Shown here one piece after another: positions 43,951 through 53,952 of a stretch of DNA of 64,000 nucleotides (positions are counted from its first letter, which is position 1; the number at the start of each line of letters is the position of its first letter). Source of the stretch: RDYJ01 sp034931405 (GTDB taxonomy: Bacteria; Cyanobacteriota; Cyanobacteriia; Cyanobacteriales; Nostocaceae); assembly GCF_034931405.1 (NCBI RefSeq), contig NZ_JAYGHA010000009.1, positions 1 through 64,000 of the forward strand, written 5' to 3'. The notes under the pieces were generated by a model. It had not been told where the DNA came from. It worked only from the letters and a program-made list of their open reading frames with translations, and made no database searches. The position numbers were made by a program, and so were the translations under genes.

Positions 43951-44556
43951 TTAAGAGTATGATTGCACCAATTCTCCCAAGCCATTGACACTGACACCAT
44001 TGCCAACAGCTGCCATTTTCCACTCATTATTGTGCCGATAAAGTTCAGCTAAAACCATTCCTGTCATACCATTATACTCTTTTCCAGAAAGATTATATCG
44101 CGCCAGTTCTTTGTTGTTAGCAACATTAACCAAACGCACAAAGGCATTTTCAATTTGGCTAAAGTCTTGTTTACGAGTAATACAATCGTAAATATTGATG
44201 ACGAACACCAACTTAGTAATTTCGTTAGGTATCCGGGGTAAATCAATAATAATTACCTCATCATCACCATCACCTGCACCAGTTAAATTGTCTCCTGTGT
44301 GAGTAATTCCTCCTGAAGAATGCTGGAGATTACCAAAATAAACAATATTCCCTTTATCTGTTAATTTTCCATTGCTATCCAGACAAAACACAGAAGCATC
44401 TAAATCATACTCATGACCACCACCACCAAAATTACTAAAAAATCCCCCACCCGAACGTTTTGACACATCCCAACCCAGTCCACACATCATTTTGCTCAGA
44501 CCGGGAGCTTCTTTGGAAAGTGATATTCTTTGTCCTTTTTGTAGATTAATTGCCAT
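43951..44556 (-). CDS. TerD-family stress protein with Gly-rich insertion
   Basis: A calcium-binding TerD-domain protein of 201 residues. It shows LGWDVSK, DLDASVFCLD and THTGDNLTGAGDGDDE, the acidic Ca-binding segments of the family. A Gly-rich insertion (SGGGFFSNFGGGGHE) near residue 40 sets it apart from its neighbour. I choose MAINLQKGQ (44556) as start by comparison with the sister gene. TerD proteins are tied to tellurite resistance, phage and general stress responses. The operon order is TerD, TerD, metzincin. Confidence 0.9.
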   Translation of the reverse strand: MAINLQKGQRISLSKEAPGLSKMMCGLGWDVSKRSGGGFFSNFGGGGHEYDLDASVFCLDSNGKLTDKGNIVYFGNLQHSSGGITHTGDNLTGAGDGDDEVIIIDLPRIPNEITKLVFVINIYDCITRKQDFSQIENAFVRLVNVANNKELARYNLSGKEYNGMTGMVLAELYRHNNEWKMAAVGNGVSVNGLGELVQSYS

Positions 44557-44580
44557 GATCATTGACTCCTAGATTTTCTG

Positions 44581-45156
44581 CTAACTAAAACGATCTAATA
44601 ATGCTTTTAATCCACCTTGATAGCCAGAACCTACAGCATTTAAACGCCATTCTCCATCCTTCCGATACAGTTCAGCCATGATCAATGCAGTTTCAATCGA
44701 ATAGTCTTCAACTAAGTCGTAGCGAATTACTTCCTGTTTATTTTCAGCATTAACAACCCGGACAAAGGCATTTTGAACTTGTCCAAAATTTTGACCCCTT
44801 TCTGCGGCTTCATGAATAGTCACAGTGATCACTATTTTTTGGACATCAGCAGGAACTTTGGGCAAATTAATCTTGATGACTTCATCATCTCCGTCACCCA
44901 TACCTGTCAGATTGTCCCCTGTGTGTTGAACTGATTTGGCTGGATCTGGGCTGGTGAGATTATTATAAAAAATAAAGTGATTATCAGAAATGAGTTTTTC
45001 ATTACTCCCCAAGATGAACACTGAAGCATCTAAATCAAAATCAAAGCCAGTATCCATGACTTTGACATCCCAACCTAAACCAACAAATACTTCCGTGAGT
45101 CCTGGTGCAACTTTATCCAGTGATACTCTTTGTCCTTTGGTTAATGATATTGCCAT
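44581..45156 (-). CDS. TerD-family stress protein
   Basis: A 191-residue TerD-domain protein starting MAISLTKGQRVSL, with GLGWDVKV, DFDLDASVFIL and HTGDNLTGMGDGDDE. It is the first gene of the TerD-TerD-metzincin operon; the second begins 24 bases downstream of its stop. The long upstream gene-free stretch is likely to hold the promoter. Confidence 0.93.
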   Translation of the reverse strand: MAISLTKGQRVSLDKVAPGLTEVFVGLGWDVKVMDTGFDFDLDASVFILGSNEKLISDNHFIFYNNLTSPDPAKSVQHTGDNLTGMGDGDDEVIKINLPKVPADVQKIVITVTIHEAAERGQNFGQVQNAFVRVVNAENKQEVIRYDLVEDYSIETALIMAELYRKDGEWRLNAVGSGYQGGLKALLDRFS

Positions 45157-45940
45157 TATTTGGTAGACTCCTAAAATTTTTATCTCCTGATTTTCCAGCC
45201 AATTATTAATATCTAAAGTTCTTTTTTAGAATATTTAATATTGGCAGAAAAAATTAGTCTAAATATGTGACTTACTAGCACAATAAAAAAGCTGTAACTA
45301 TTTGGGTTAAATTTCTTAGACAAATATAAATACAGCAATGTTGATGCTAGTTTTTTACAGAAATGCTTTAAGTAAGGACAATATCCAACTTAAAACAACA
45401 TGACAAAATAGATTTAATCTGTTGTTAATCTAGAGCCTTAATTTGCTGCTTAGGTAATATTACAACTAGATATGATCTAACTGGGGTTTGTCTAATCATT
45501 ATTAAATATCTTATTTTTCCTTCTGTAATCCGTATTTCTGCGTAATTAATATTTTGTAACCATATTGTATGATTTGATTAATAATCAATTACACTTAAGA
45601 AAATATACTGGGCTAATTAATATTAATTAATATATTTTTCAGGACTTACGCAACTGGCACATTGGTAGGGTGCGTCAGATATCAAAAATCTGTTTATTTA
45701 CAGGATTTATGCAGTCTGACGCACCCTACAACAGATTTCGGGTGTGACACTTGGGTAAGTCCTATGTTTTTATATATTAATAGATGCAAAGTATTGTAAA
45801 CTACAAAATAGGTAAGATTACATAAAACAAGTTACTTTAGTTTACTTTCTCACTCAAATACTCTTGCAGTATTTATGACTTCGTATTCTAAGTATAATAA
45901 CTTAGAAGATAGTTTTTTGATATGTTAATTTCATTAATCA
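45157..45940. other. Gene-free stretch of about 780 bases, very AT-rich, with a MITE-like element
   Basis: I see no gene here. The only clear structure is the 123-base inverted-repeat element at 45641-45763. The remainder is AT-rich and includes the presumed promoter of the TerD operon. Confidence 0.7.
45641..45763. mobile_element. MITE-like element with AGGACTTACGCA/GGGTAAGTCCT ends
   Basis: The element opens with AGGACTTACGCA and closes with GGGTAAGTCCT, imperfect terminal inverted repeats. Inside, TAGGGTGCGTCAGA and TCTGACGCACCCTA are perfect inverted arms. There is no coding capacity. The form is typical of non-autonomous insertion elements of cyanobacteria. Confidence 0.8.
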
Positions 45941-46879
45941 TTAATTATTTCGTCTTCTGGGTATGTCATAAACCATAAAATCTTGAGCCATAATAGTTTT
46001 AGGAAAAATAGCGCGGGCTTCTCGAAGTAAATCTTTTAACTCAATGGTATTTCCTGGAGTATAGCGGGGACTAAAATGAGTCATAATTAATTGATTTACC
46101 CCTGCTGAATAAGCCGTTTGTGCTGCCATTGTGCTAGTAGAATGCAATCTTTGAAAAGCCATATCTGCATCCTGATGGGCAAAAGTAGCCTCATGAATTA
46201 AGACATCTGCATCCTGCGCCAACTGCACAGCACCGTCACAATAAACTGTATCTGTACAATAAACAAATTTGCGGCCAATTTCCGTCGGTCCACATAATTC
46301 ACTACCATCAATTACTCTTCCATCTTCCAGAGTTACTGTTTCACCGCGTTTAAGTCTTCCATAAACTGGACCAGAGGGAATTTGTAAAGCTTTGGCTCGT
46401 TCTACATCAAAGCGACCGGTGCGGTCTTTTTCTTCTACACGATAGCCAAACGCTGTGATACGGTGATGTAGTAAACCACAGCTAACGATAAACTCATCAT
46501 CTTCGTAAATTACCCCCGGCTGGACAGTATGTACCTTGATGGGGTAGGAAAAGTGAGTGTGAGAATAACGTGAGGCGGCTTGTAGGTATTCATTTAAACC
46601 AGATGGTCCATAAATATCAACTCGTTGCACATTACCAGCTAAACCACAACTGGCGAGAAGTCCCATCAAACCAAAGATATGATCCCCGTGCAGATGGGTG
46701 ACAAAAATTCGGGAGAGTTGGCTACTTTTCAGGTCACTCCGCAAAATTTGATGCTGTGTACCTTCACCACAGTCAAACAACCATAGTTCTGCCCGTTGTG
46801 GTAATCTCAGTGCGACACTGGAAACATTACGTGATCTTGTAGGTACACCGGAACTTGTTCCTAAAAATGTTATCTGCAC
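45941..46879 (-). CDS. rnz: Ribonuclease Z
   Basis: This metallo-beta-lactamase nuclease trims the 3' end of tRNA precursors. The 312-residue protein begins with ITFLGTSSGVPT and contains FDCGEGTQHQ, the zinc motif THLHGDHIFGL, GLLHHRITAFGYR and the later YCTDTVYCD and MTHFSPRY. All family landmarks and the standard length are present. Confidence 0.96.
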   Translation of the reverse strand: MQITFLGTSSGVPTRSRNVSSVALRLPQRAELWLFDCGEGTQHQILRSDLKSSQLSRIFVTHLHGDHIFGLMGLLASCGLAGNVQRVDIYGPSGLNEYLQAASRYSHTHFSYPIKVHTVQPGVIYEDDEFIVSCGLLHHRITAFGYRVEEKDRTGRFDVERAKALQIPSGPVYGRLKRGETVTLEDGRVIDGSELCGPTEIGRKFVYCTDTVYCDGAVQLAQDADVLIHEATFAHQDADMAFQRLHSTSTMAAQTAYSAGVNQLIMTHFSPRYTPGNTIELKDLLREARAIFPKTIMAQDFMVYDIPRRRNN

Positions 46880-47013
46880 AGCGTTTTTTAGCCTTCTTAT
46901 CGCTCAGTATCAAGATTTATTTCTTATAATTACACATTTGTTGAGCAAAATCATTTCGGCAATCAGCCACTTGGGAAGTAGCAAAATGCCAACATTTCAT
47001 TTAATTTAATTAT

Positions 47014-47925
47014 TTATCTATGATAACTCACAATGTATCCAGGCCAAGATAACTCACAAATAGTTCCTTGCGGATAAATGGGAATCCGTTGAAATTTACC
47101 TTGAATTTGTCGAGCTAAATGTTTAAACTGTTGTGTTCCCCTACCTTCTTTTGATGAGTTCACGCCTAAACCATCATCTACAATACTCAGTGTATACCAA
47201 CCTACAGATAAAGAACAAGTAACTTTGAGACAGGTTACTTCTTTAGCATATTTGCCCACATTACACAAAGCTTCTTCCAAAAATCGGCAGATTCCGCGCT
47301 TGTTTTCCATGCTTAAACTACTTTCATCTACAGGTTCAAAATTACGAATTTTTAACTTGATGGTTTTAAAGCAGGGGAAATCTCGCTCTAAGGTGTAACT
47401 ATAAACTTGATAGAGAATTTCATGCAGAGGATCTTGTAAATTGATAATCATAGTATTTCCTAAGTAAAGGTTTGCTTCTTGAGTCAGGTTTTCCTGTTGC
47501 CAAAATTCATAAATCCCCCGTAATTCTTGGTTTAATTTTTCTAGTTCTTGTTCTATTTCTGGAATGAATTTATTGATTGATAAGTCTTCTCCTCTCACAA
47601 GTCTCAAAACTCTATCTAGACTTTGTAGTGGTCCATTATGAATTGTCTCAAATACAATATCAATGATAGCTTGTCTGGCTTTAATTTCTGATTTCATACT
47701 TTGGCTATATTGATATAATGCTGTGATGGCTATAGCATTTAAAGCCAAAACTAAAATTACTGAGAATTTGGGAGTTAAGCAACCCCAAATTAATAAGATA
47801 CAGCTAGAACTAACGAGGTTAGATATAGTAATACCAATAACGAATATATTTTTTATTGAAGATTTTTTGCACATCCAGATAAATTTACATCCGGCTTTAA
47901 TTGCTTGGCACAATTTAGACTGCAT
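47014..47925 (-). CDS. Membrane histidine kinase of the HisKA_3 (NarX/DesK-like) type
   Basis: A 303-residue sensor with two membrane segments (about 27-49 and 54-71), a phospho-acceptor region FETIHNGPLQSLDRV with likely H96, and a C-terminal ATPase domain with FLEEALCNVGKYAKEV as N-box and VDDGLG as G1 box. This kinase type pairs with LuxR-type regulators, and one lies 251 bases upstream at 48176-48853. The group stands behind the peptide-export genes on the same strand and may regulate them. Confidence 0.8.
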   Translation of the reverse strand: MQSKLCQAIKAGCKFIWMCKKSSIKNIFVIGITISNLVSSSCILLIWGCLTPKFSVILVLALNAIAITALYQYSQSMKSEIKARQAIIDIVFETIHNGPLQSLDRVLRLVRGEDLSINKFIPEIEQELEKLNQELRGIYEFWQQENLTQEANLYLGNTMIINLQDPLHEILYQVYSYTLERDFPCFKTIKLKIRNFEPVDESSLSMENKRGICRFLEEALCNVGKYAKEVTCLKVTCSLSVGWYTLSIVDDGLGVNSSKEGRGTQQFKHLARQIQGKFQRIPIYPQGTICELSWPGYIVSYHR

Positions 47926-48175
47926 AAGCTTTAGCTCCAGTCTGGATAATTAGTTATATTGAGTCTGTTGCAAAACCCATCCTCTAAGAATAACAAATGA
48001 TGTTTGAAAATTAATTAGTGTAGAGTAAACAATCAATACCCTATGTGCATTTCAACAATCAAATATTAGTCTTGTATCTGTTTGAGTGAATATTTGATAT
48101 TTGGTAATTAGAAAAGATAATTTGACTAACTAAATCAAATTTATTGATGGACATTAATTATGCTAAATGCAGAGA

Positions 48176-48853
48176 TTAATCAATTAAACCTTCTTCTCTG
48201 GCTCGTTTTTCGGTTTGAATACGCATATTTTTACCTTCTTCGGGGTAAACGTTTAAGGCATCTTGTAATTTACTCCAATAATGACGTACCATCCGTTCAG
48301 AAACACACATTTTTTCAGCCATTGCTTTATCTTGTAATCCTTCTTCAAAAGCTAGAATTAGCACTTTTAGCCACTCTGGTTTTACTTCTAGTCCTGAGTG
48401 AATTCCTTTAATATCTTTTGTATGAGTTAATCCCTGCAATGCCCAATCAACTCTTGTGAGCATTTCCTGGGTAGAAAGGCTTTTATCCGCAATTGTAAAA
48501 CCTCCTTTATGGTTATCAATATCTAAACGAATACGGACTAAAGTTCTCACATGGACGCTTTGGACAATAATATTTAAGTTGGGATATTTTTTCATCAAAA
48601 TCTTCAGTAATTGAATACCGTTATCAGGTCGTGCTGTGATTCCCTTTTTTTCAGGAATAGAGAGATCCATAACTATCAAATCAGGTTGCGAATTAGTAAC
48701 TTGATCAAGAGCATCATTAGCATTGATAGCAGTTATACATTCAGCACTAGGATAGTTTTTTTGGATGGCATCAACTGTTCCACTTAGAACTGATTCATGG
48801 TCGTCAATTACCAAAATTTTCAGCAATTTATTTGCTGACAAAATTTCTTCCAT
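48176..48853 (-). CDS. NarL/LuxR-type response regulator
   Basis: A 225-residue protein. The receiver domain has the acidic DDHE pocket near the start and the phospho-acceptor Asp in LIVMDLSIPEKKG. The C-terminal helix-turn-helix reads GLQDKAMAEKMCVSERMVRH, a LuxR-type DNA-binding pattern. It likely pairs with the kinase at 47014 and could control the bacteriocin-like genes upstream. Confidence 0.88.
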   Translation of the reverse strand: MEEILSANKLLKILVIDDHESVLSGTVDAIQKNYPSAECITAINANDALDQVTNSQPDLIVMDLSIPEKKGITARPDNGIQLLKILMKKYPNLNIIVQSVHVRTLVRIRLDIDNHKGGFTIADKSLSTQEMLTRVDWALQGLTHTKDIKGIHSGLEVKPEWLKVLILAFEEGLQDKAMAEKMCVSERMVRHYWSKLQDALNVYPEEGKNMRIQTEKRAREEGLID

Positions 48854-49041
48854 AGTTATAATTTAATGATGATACAACCAGGCAAGTTTTAGTTTTTATT
48901 TAATGCAATCTCATCTGTTTATACTAACTAAATTGTATTAGCTATGATTTATTTGCTATGAGGTATCTGACCCTTCATCCTGACTTTTTTTAATAAAAAA
49001 TTGACACTAGTTTGATGCGAACATTTACTGAATTAAAATAT

Positions 49042-49683
49042 TTACCAGCAAAAATACCAAGCGATGCGGAGATTCTTGCTATTGTAAAAGCATTTGCCAG
49101 AAATTAAAAATTCAAGACTATCACTGAGATATTTTAATTCTGGTAATTCAGATAAAAACATAAGATTTGATGTATCAGTATAGGTAATTTTCACGGTTAA
49201 TGTTCTTGTATTTTCCTGTGGTTTTAAACTGATATGAATTGCAATAGGTGTGGAAAATCCTCGTAAAGTTATTGTCAGTAGTTCTTCTAAAGCCATTAAA
49301 ATTACGAGACTAGATTCCATAGACTCATGTTGCCATGATCTTGGCAGATCAATATGAAAATATACATGAGAATTGGATTCTACCCAGGGGTCTAATAGAG
49401 ACTGAATTGAAAGTGGTAAGCTATCTTGAATATACACTGGACACAAGCGATCGCTCAATTGTACTAAAGAGTGATGAAAATTATCAATTTTTTTGATGTA
49501 TTCGGAAATCTGATAAATTGATAAATTTGGATCATCTATTTTTAATACATCTAAGCTACGACGAATTGTGCAAGATTCTTGTAACAAGCTATCCCGGATA
49601 TTTTCGGCTTCTAGAAAAAGTTTTTTTGATTGTCTATGAGACCACCACTGTAATGCTTGTTGAATTCTCTGTTCATAGGTCAT
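49042..49683 (-). CDS. Degenerate HATPase-domain protein (kinase-related)
   Basis: A 213-residue soluble protein. The first half is helical and resembles the dimerisation region of small kinases but lacks a clear phospho-acceptor His motif. The second half shows ILMALEELLTITLRGFSTPI, similar to the N-box helix of HisKA_3-type ATPase domains, but the usual Asn is not preserved and no D-x-G-x-G box is seen. It may therefore be an inactive regulator. It lies between the HlyD gene and the response regulator on the same strand. Confidence 0.55.
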   Translation of the reverse strand: MTYEQRIQQALQWWSHRQSKKLFLEAENIRDSLLQESCTIRRSLDVLKIDDPNLSIYQISEYIKKIDNFHHSLVQLSDRLCPVYIQDSLPLSIQSLLDPWVESNSHVYFHIDLPRSWQHESMESSLVILMALEELLTITLRGFSTPIAIHISLKPQENTRTLTVKITYTDTSNLMFLSELPELKYLSDSLEFLISGKCFYNSKNLRIAWYFCW

Positions 49684-49763
49684 AAACTTGACAACTTTTA
49701 TGACTTGAGTGTGATTAATAGGTAGTTAGCTTAAAAGAATGCAGAATTTAGAATTTAGAATTA

Positions 49764-49838
49764 CGTTTTGCAACGGGGATTTTAACCCGACGCAAAACCT
49801 GCTGCTTGTAGAAGCAGGGGACTTTAACCCCCAACGGT
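49764..49838. repeat. Paired hairpin repeat behind the HlyD gene
   Basis: GTTTTGC and GCAAAAC (49765-49798) enclose a GGGGATTTTAACCC segment. A second stem CCTGCTGCTT/AGAAGCAGGG follows. It lies between the HlyD gene stop and the next gene and may attenuate transcription. Confidence 0.6.
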
Positions 49839-49864
49839 AAGTTAAACAAGATGCAATATTATTT

Positions 49865-51259
49865 TTATAAATCAGTAATTAACCTTGCTTTTCGCAAAAT
49901 AAACTTCAGTGCAGTCTCTTCTCTGGAAATAATGTCAGCTTTGACTTCCATACCTGGTTGAATATGACATTGAAGATTCCTACTACCAAATTGAAGCTTT
50001 TCTGGTTGAATAGTTGCTTCAAAATAACTACTGGATGTAGCTATACCCTGAGTATTATTCTGGGTTCTCATAACATCGGGGGAAATAGTTTTAACAACAC
50101 CTTTAAGTGTGCCATAATCAGGATATGGGCAAGCATCAACACGTAATTGGACTTTTTGACCAACGGCAACTTTTTTGATTTCAGCCGTAGGAATGATAGC
50201 TTTAATAAACAGAGAAGCATGATTAGGAACAATCTCAGCAATAGATTCACTAGCACGTACTACTTGACCAGTATTGCGTAAATTAAGTGTAAGAATAATC
50301 CCGTTACTAGTGGCAGTAATAATGCTTTTTTTGATCTGATTTTCTAGTTTTTCAAGTTCTTTTTGTGTTTGATTAATTTGGCTGTTCAATTGTACTTGAC
50401 GCTCAATTAATGCCTGTTTTTCTTTGTTGAGAATAGCGATATTAGCCTTGCCTTGAGCAGTTTCTTGGGCAATACGTTCTTGTGCCATTATCACCGTTGC
50501 TGTAGTTGGATTTACCGCAGCTTTAGCTGATTTGATTTTAATTTTAGCTATTTCCAATGATTTTTGTTCAGCTTCTATTCTTAATTGTATCTGCTGAACA
50601 ACTAATTTTTTCTGCTCAAATTCTCTTCTGGCAATTGCACCAATTTGTGATAATTGTTCATAGCGATCGCTATCTATTTTTGCAAAATCTAAATCAGCTT
50701 GAGCCTTTTGTAAATCTGTCTTGGCTTTTTGCCAACTTGCTTCTGCTGATAGAAATTCACTTTGGGTATTAATTTGCCTTTCTTGATATTCTCGTTGTGT
50801 GCGTACTAAATCTGCTTTTGCAGTAGCAACAATTGTCTCTATAACTTTTTTTTCAGCCAAAATCTGACTATCTAAAATACGGATTTGAGCATCAATTTGA
50901 AATAGTTGTAAGTTACTTTGTTCAATATTAACTTGCAGTTGGCTTTTTTTTATCATCAATTGCTCAGTATCAAGGGTGGCAATTATATCACCTGTTTTTA
51001 CAACCTGATTTGTTTTCACTAAGATACTTTTAATAGTTCCTTCTATCTCCGGTTGTACCACACGAATTTCTCCCATAGGACGCACAGTAGCAGCTGCTTT
51101 GACTGTGACATTATATTTGATCCATGAAGAGAGAGTAATTGCACTAGCAACTGTGCTAATCAGAAATATTCCTGTTAAAGATGTCCAACGACTAATAGGA
51201 GGAAGAAAATTATCATCTTCTACTAAAGAAACAAGTTTTTGATTATGAGTGTAAAGCAT
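49865..51259 (-). CDS. HlyD-family periplasmic adaptor of the peptide exporter
   Basis: A 464-residue membrane-fusion protein. It has a short cytoplasmic N-terminus, one membrane segment (about 24-46), a lipoyl half-motif (RPMGEIRVVQPEIEGTIKSI), a long coiled coil (about 90-300) and a second lipoyl/beta-barrel part. It would link the inner-membrane exporter to the outer membrane. I start it at the ATG at 51259 rather than the TTG that abuts the exporter stop. The exporter gene lies 24 bases upstream on the same strand. Confidence 0.92.
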   Translation of the reverse strand: MLYTHNQKLVSLVEDDNFLPPISRWTSLTGIFLISTVASAITLSSWIKYNVTVKAAATVRPMGEIRVVQPEIEGTIKSILVKTNQVVKTGDIIATLDTEQLMIKKSQLQVNIEQSNLQLFQIDAQIRILDSQILAEKKVIETIVATAKADLVRTQREYQERQINTQSEFLSAEASWQKAKTDLQKAQADLDFAKIDSDRYEQLSQIGAIARREFEQKKLVVQQIQLRIEAEQKSLEIAKIKIKSAKAAVNPTTATVIMAQERIAQETAQGKANIAILNKEKQALIERQVQLNSQINQTQKELEKLENQIKKSIITATSNGIILTLNLRNTGQVVRASESIAEIVPNHASLFIKAIIPTAEIKKVAVGQKVQLRVDACPYPDYGTLKGVVKTISPDVMRTQNNTQGIATSSSYFEATIQPEKLQFGSRNLQCHIQPGMEVKADIISREETALKFILRKARLITDL

Positions 51260-51283
51260 AACTACCTGAATAACTAACAACAA

Positions 51284-53440
51284 TTAAGGAATTAGAAAAT
51301 CTAAATGTTCTCCTGTTTTGGCTTTTAAATCCTCTAAAGAACCTTGCAGTTTTAACTTTCCCTGATCTAGCAAAACAACCCAATTAGCACGATTAATTAC
51401 TTTAGGTCTGTGAGTAATTAAAATTGTGGTTTTATTTTGACGATGTTGAAATAATTGATCCAAAACTTGCGCTTCACTGACAGGATCAAGTCCACCTGTT
51501 GATTCATCTAAAATCAAAATTGGTGGATCTGTAACAATAGCCCTAGCTATGGCTAATCTTTGACGTTGACCACCAGAAATATTAGCGCCAAATTCACCTA
51601 AAATAGTTTGATATTTTTCAGGTAATTTACTGATGAATTCATCAGCACCAGAAATTTGACAAGCTTTGACAATTTCCTCAAATGCAACATCAGGCGCTCC
51701 CAAATGGAAATTTTCCACAATAGAACGACTCCAAAAATGAGCATCTTGGGGAACTAAAATTACCTGTTGACGGAGACATTCTAAAGAAAGGTCTTGGAGG
51801 TTATAAATTCCCACACGAATATTTCCAGATTGGAGTTGATATAACCCAGCAATTAATTTAGCAATGGTACTTTTACCACATCCAGATTTACCAATTACAG
51901 CAACAATTTGACCACCAGGAATTGTTAAAGAAAAATCATCTAAAAGGTCAATTCTGCCAGCATAGTGAAAGTTAATATTGCTACAAACTATGTCAGAATT
52001 ATCAAGAATTGTCGCAAAAGGCTTTTTTCCATCTCCTTCATTTTCTGGAGTCGCATCAATAACTTCCGTCAGACGTTGGACGGCAGTTTTCGCACGAGTA
52101 AATTCTTCAACAAAGCTAATTACAGTACCAATTAAACCCAAGAAATTACCATTCATGGAATTAAATGCAAGTAGCTTACCAATGCTGAGATTTTCACCTG
52201 GATTAATCACTAAATAACCACCAAACCATAGTAAAATAACGCCACCTATACCAGCCACAAAGCCAGAAAATGTATTGTTAATGATGCCAATTTGGATAGT
52301 ACGGAAGGTGAGAGTAGCTAGACGACCAAAACGACTTTCTAACTCATCCCAAAACTGTGGTGCAGATGCGGTTGTTTTCAGAGTTAATGCACCTTTAAAG
52401 GTTTCTACTAAAACTCCTTGTGTTTCAGCTTCTTGCACTAACAATTCACGAGTTTTTTGCTGTAGTGTCGGCTGAAATATAATTGTAGTTAAGGTCATGA
52501 CCACCGAAATTGATAATGCTACTGCTGTTAATTTCCAGCTATAAAAAATCATGAACCCTAGAGAAATTAACGCAATAAAAAATCGACTAGGTAGACTGAC
52601 AACTAATTGAGCTACTAATTGATTAATCTGTTCAATATCTTGCAAACGACTAACAACTTCACCACTGCGTCGAGCTTCGTAATAACTCAGAGGTAAGCGG
52701 AGAATTTGCCGACCAAAATCTAAAACTAGTCCTAATTGTAAACGTTGAGCAAAGTGAGCAATTAAGTTAGACTGCACAAACGAAAGACTATTAGAAACAA
52801 AATTCATCACTACTACAGAAATCGCTACAGTAGTAAGTAATTTTGTGTCACCTCTCACCAGCACATCATCAGTGAGAATTTGCAATAAAAAAGGAGAAGC
52901 TAAAGATAGCAAACCCAAGACTAAATTGAGAGGTAAAGCTTGGACTAAAATGGCGCGATAAATCCAAACTCTTCGGAAGAAACGCCAAAAACCTGCTGTT
53001 TTATCGCTCTCTTGTTCAAAAAAGCGAATTGGGTCTGGTTCTAATAAGAGAATTAACCAATCTTTCCAACCTTCAATTAAATCTTGTTTAGAAAGATGAC
53101 GCACCCCGACTGCGGGATCTGCAATTAGAAAATTTTTGCCTTTTTTACCATATAAAACAACCCAATGATTCCCTTTCCAGTGAATAATTGCTGGTAAGGG
53201 TGCTTCATTCATTCTATCAAGCACTTCTGGCGAAGTCTTAACTGGATTAGCTTTAAAACCCAGTGTTTCTGCACCTCTTCTTAACCCTAATAATGTGGTT
53301 CCAGATTGTCCAGTTCCAACAGCTTCACGAATGCGGTTGAGGGTAAATGTATGACCATAATATTTGGCGATCGCCGCTAAACAAGCTGCACCACAGTCTT
53401 CTGCACTGTGCTGTTTAACAAATTGAAGTTTCATAAGCAA
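51284..53440 (-). CDS. C39-peptidase ABC exporter (bacteriocin processing and secretion)
   Basis: A 718-residue protein with three parts. The N-terminal C39 peptidase has the catalytic C16 in EDCGAAC, H92 in NHWVVLYG and D108 in IADPAVG. Membrane helices fill about 155-440. The nucleotide-binding domain has Walker A GKSGCGKST, the signature ISGGQRQRLA and Walker B ILILDEST. Such exporters cut leader peptides after double glycine and pump the mature peptide out. Both small genes upstream encode such leaders, so they are likely substrates. Confidence 0.95.
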   Translation of the reverse strand: MLMKLQFVKQHSAEDCGAACLAAIAKYYGHTFTLNRIREAVGTGQSGTTLLGLRRGAETLGFKANPVKTSPEVLDRMNEAPLPAIIHWKGNHWVVLYGKKGKNFLIADPAVGVRHLSKQDLIEGWKDWLILLLEPDPIRFFEQESDKTAGFWRFFRRVWIYRAILVQALPLNLVLGLLSLASPFLLQILTDDVLVRGDTKLLTTVAISVVVMNFVSNSLSFVQSNLIAHFAQRLQLGLVLDFGRQILRLPLSYYEARRSGEVVSRLQDIEQINQLVAQLVVSLPSRFFIALISLGFMIFYSWKLTAVALSISVVMTLTTIIFQPTLQQKTRELLVQEAETQGVLVETFKGALTLKTTASAPQFWDELESRFGRLATLTFRTIQIGIINNTFSGFVAGIGGVILLWFGGYLVINPGENLSIGKLLAFNSMNGNFLGLIGTVISFVEEFTRAKTAVQRLTEVIDATPENEGDGKKPFATILDNSDIVCSNINFHYAGRIDLLDDFSLTIPGGQIVAVIGKSGCGKSTIAKLIAGLYQLQSGNIRVGIYNLQDLSLECLRQQVILVPQDAHFWSRSIVENFHLGAPDVAFEEIVKACQISGADEFISKLPEKYQTILGEFGANISGGQRQRLAIARAIVTDPPILILDESTGGLDPVSEAQVLDQLFQHRQNKTTILITHRPKVINRANWVVLLDQGKLKLQGSLEDLKAKTGEHLDFLIP

Positions 53441-53581
53441 AGCACCCTATATAGTTGTATATATAAGTTAGAGATGCTGATAGTTTATTTGTTTATTTTT
53501 GTAAGAGTTATTACCGTTAAATGGAAATCACTATGATGAATCCCTGAGTGATAGTCTGGCTTGAAAATCTAATTTCTTTAT

Positions 53582-53908
53582 TTAATACAATAGCCAAAAT
53601 AGTAAGCTGAAGAAGTCGTTTAAACTGCTATTCTTTCTCCGTCCACGTCCACTACCTAAAAAAGATGAATCCATGCCAATTGTCAGTTCTGTTGATGTAT
53701 AGTTACTTTCTTGGTTGATGGAGGTATTTTCACTACCATCTGAAAAAGATATTTGACTTTTAGCTGAAGATGAAACTTTTAACAGATGTAAGAAAAAAGG
53801 ATATTGTGAATATGAACGTCCACCATATATAATTTCTTGTTCTTGTTCTGATAATGACTGAAATAGAGGGGAATCTTGGGTGTTGATTTCGTTAGGCATT
53901 ATTTCCAT
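53582..53908 (-). CDS. Double-glycine leader peptide, CTB-type bacteriocin candidate 1
   Basis: A 108-residue precursor. The leader ends LSEQEQEIIYGG, which matches the conserved acidic-Glu-hydrophobic pattern before GG recognised by C39 exporters. The predicted mature part of about 78 residues is Ser- and Asn-rich, has a basic patch GRGRRKNSS and ends in the hydrophobic FFSLLFWLLY. The second ATG at 53899 is an alternative start. It lies 141 bases before the exporter gene on the same strand. Confidence 0.75.
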   Translation of the reverse strand: MEIMPNEINTQDSPLFQSLSEQEQEIIYGGRSYSQYPFFLHLLKVSSSAKSQISFSDGSENTSINQESNYTSTELTIGMDSSFLGSGRGRRKNSSLNDFFSLLFWLLY

Positions 53909-53952
53909 TTTTGAAGACTCAGAAATTGTTAATCAAACTCGATGATGGGGAA

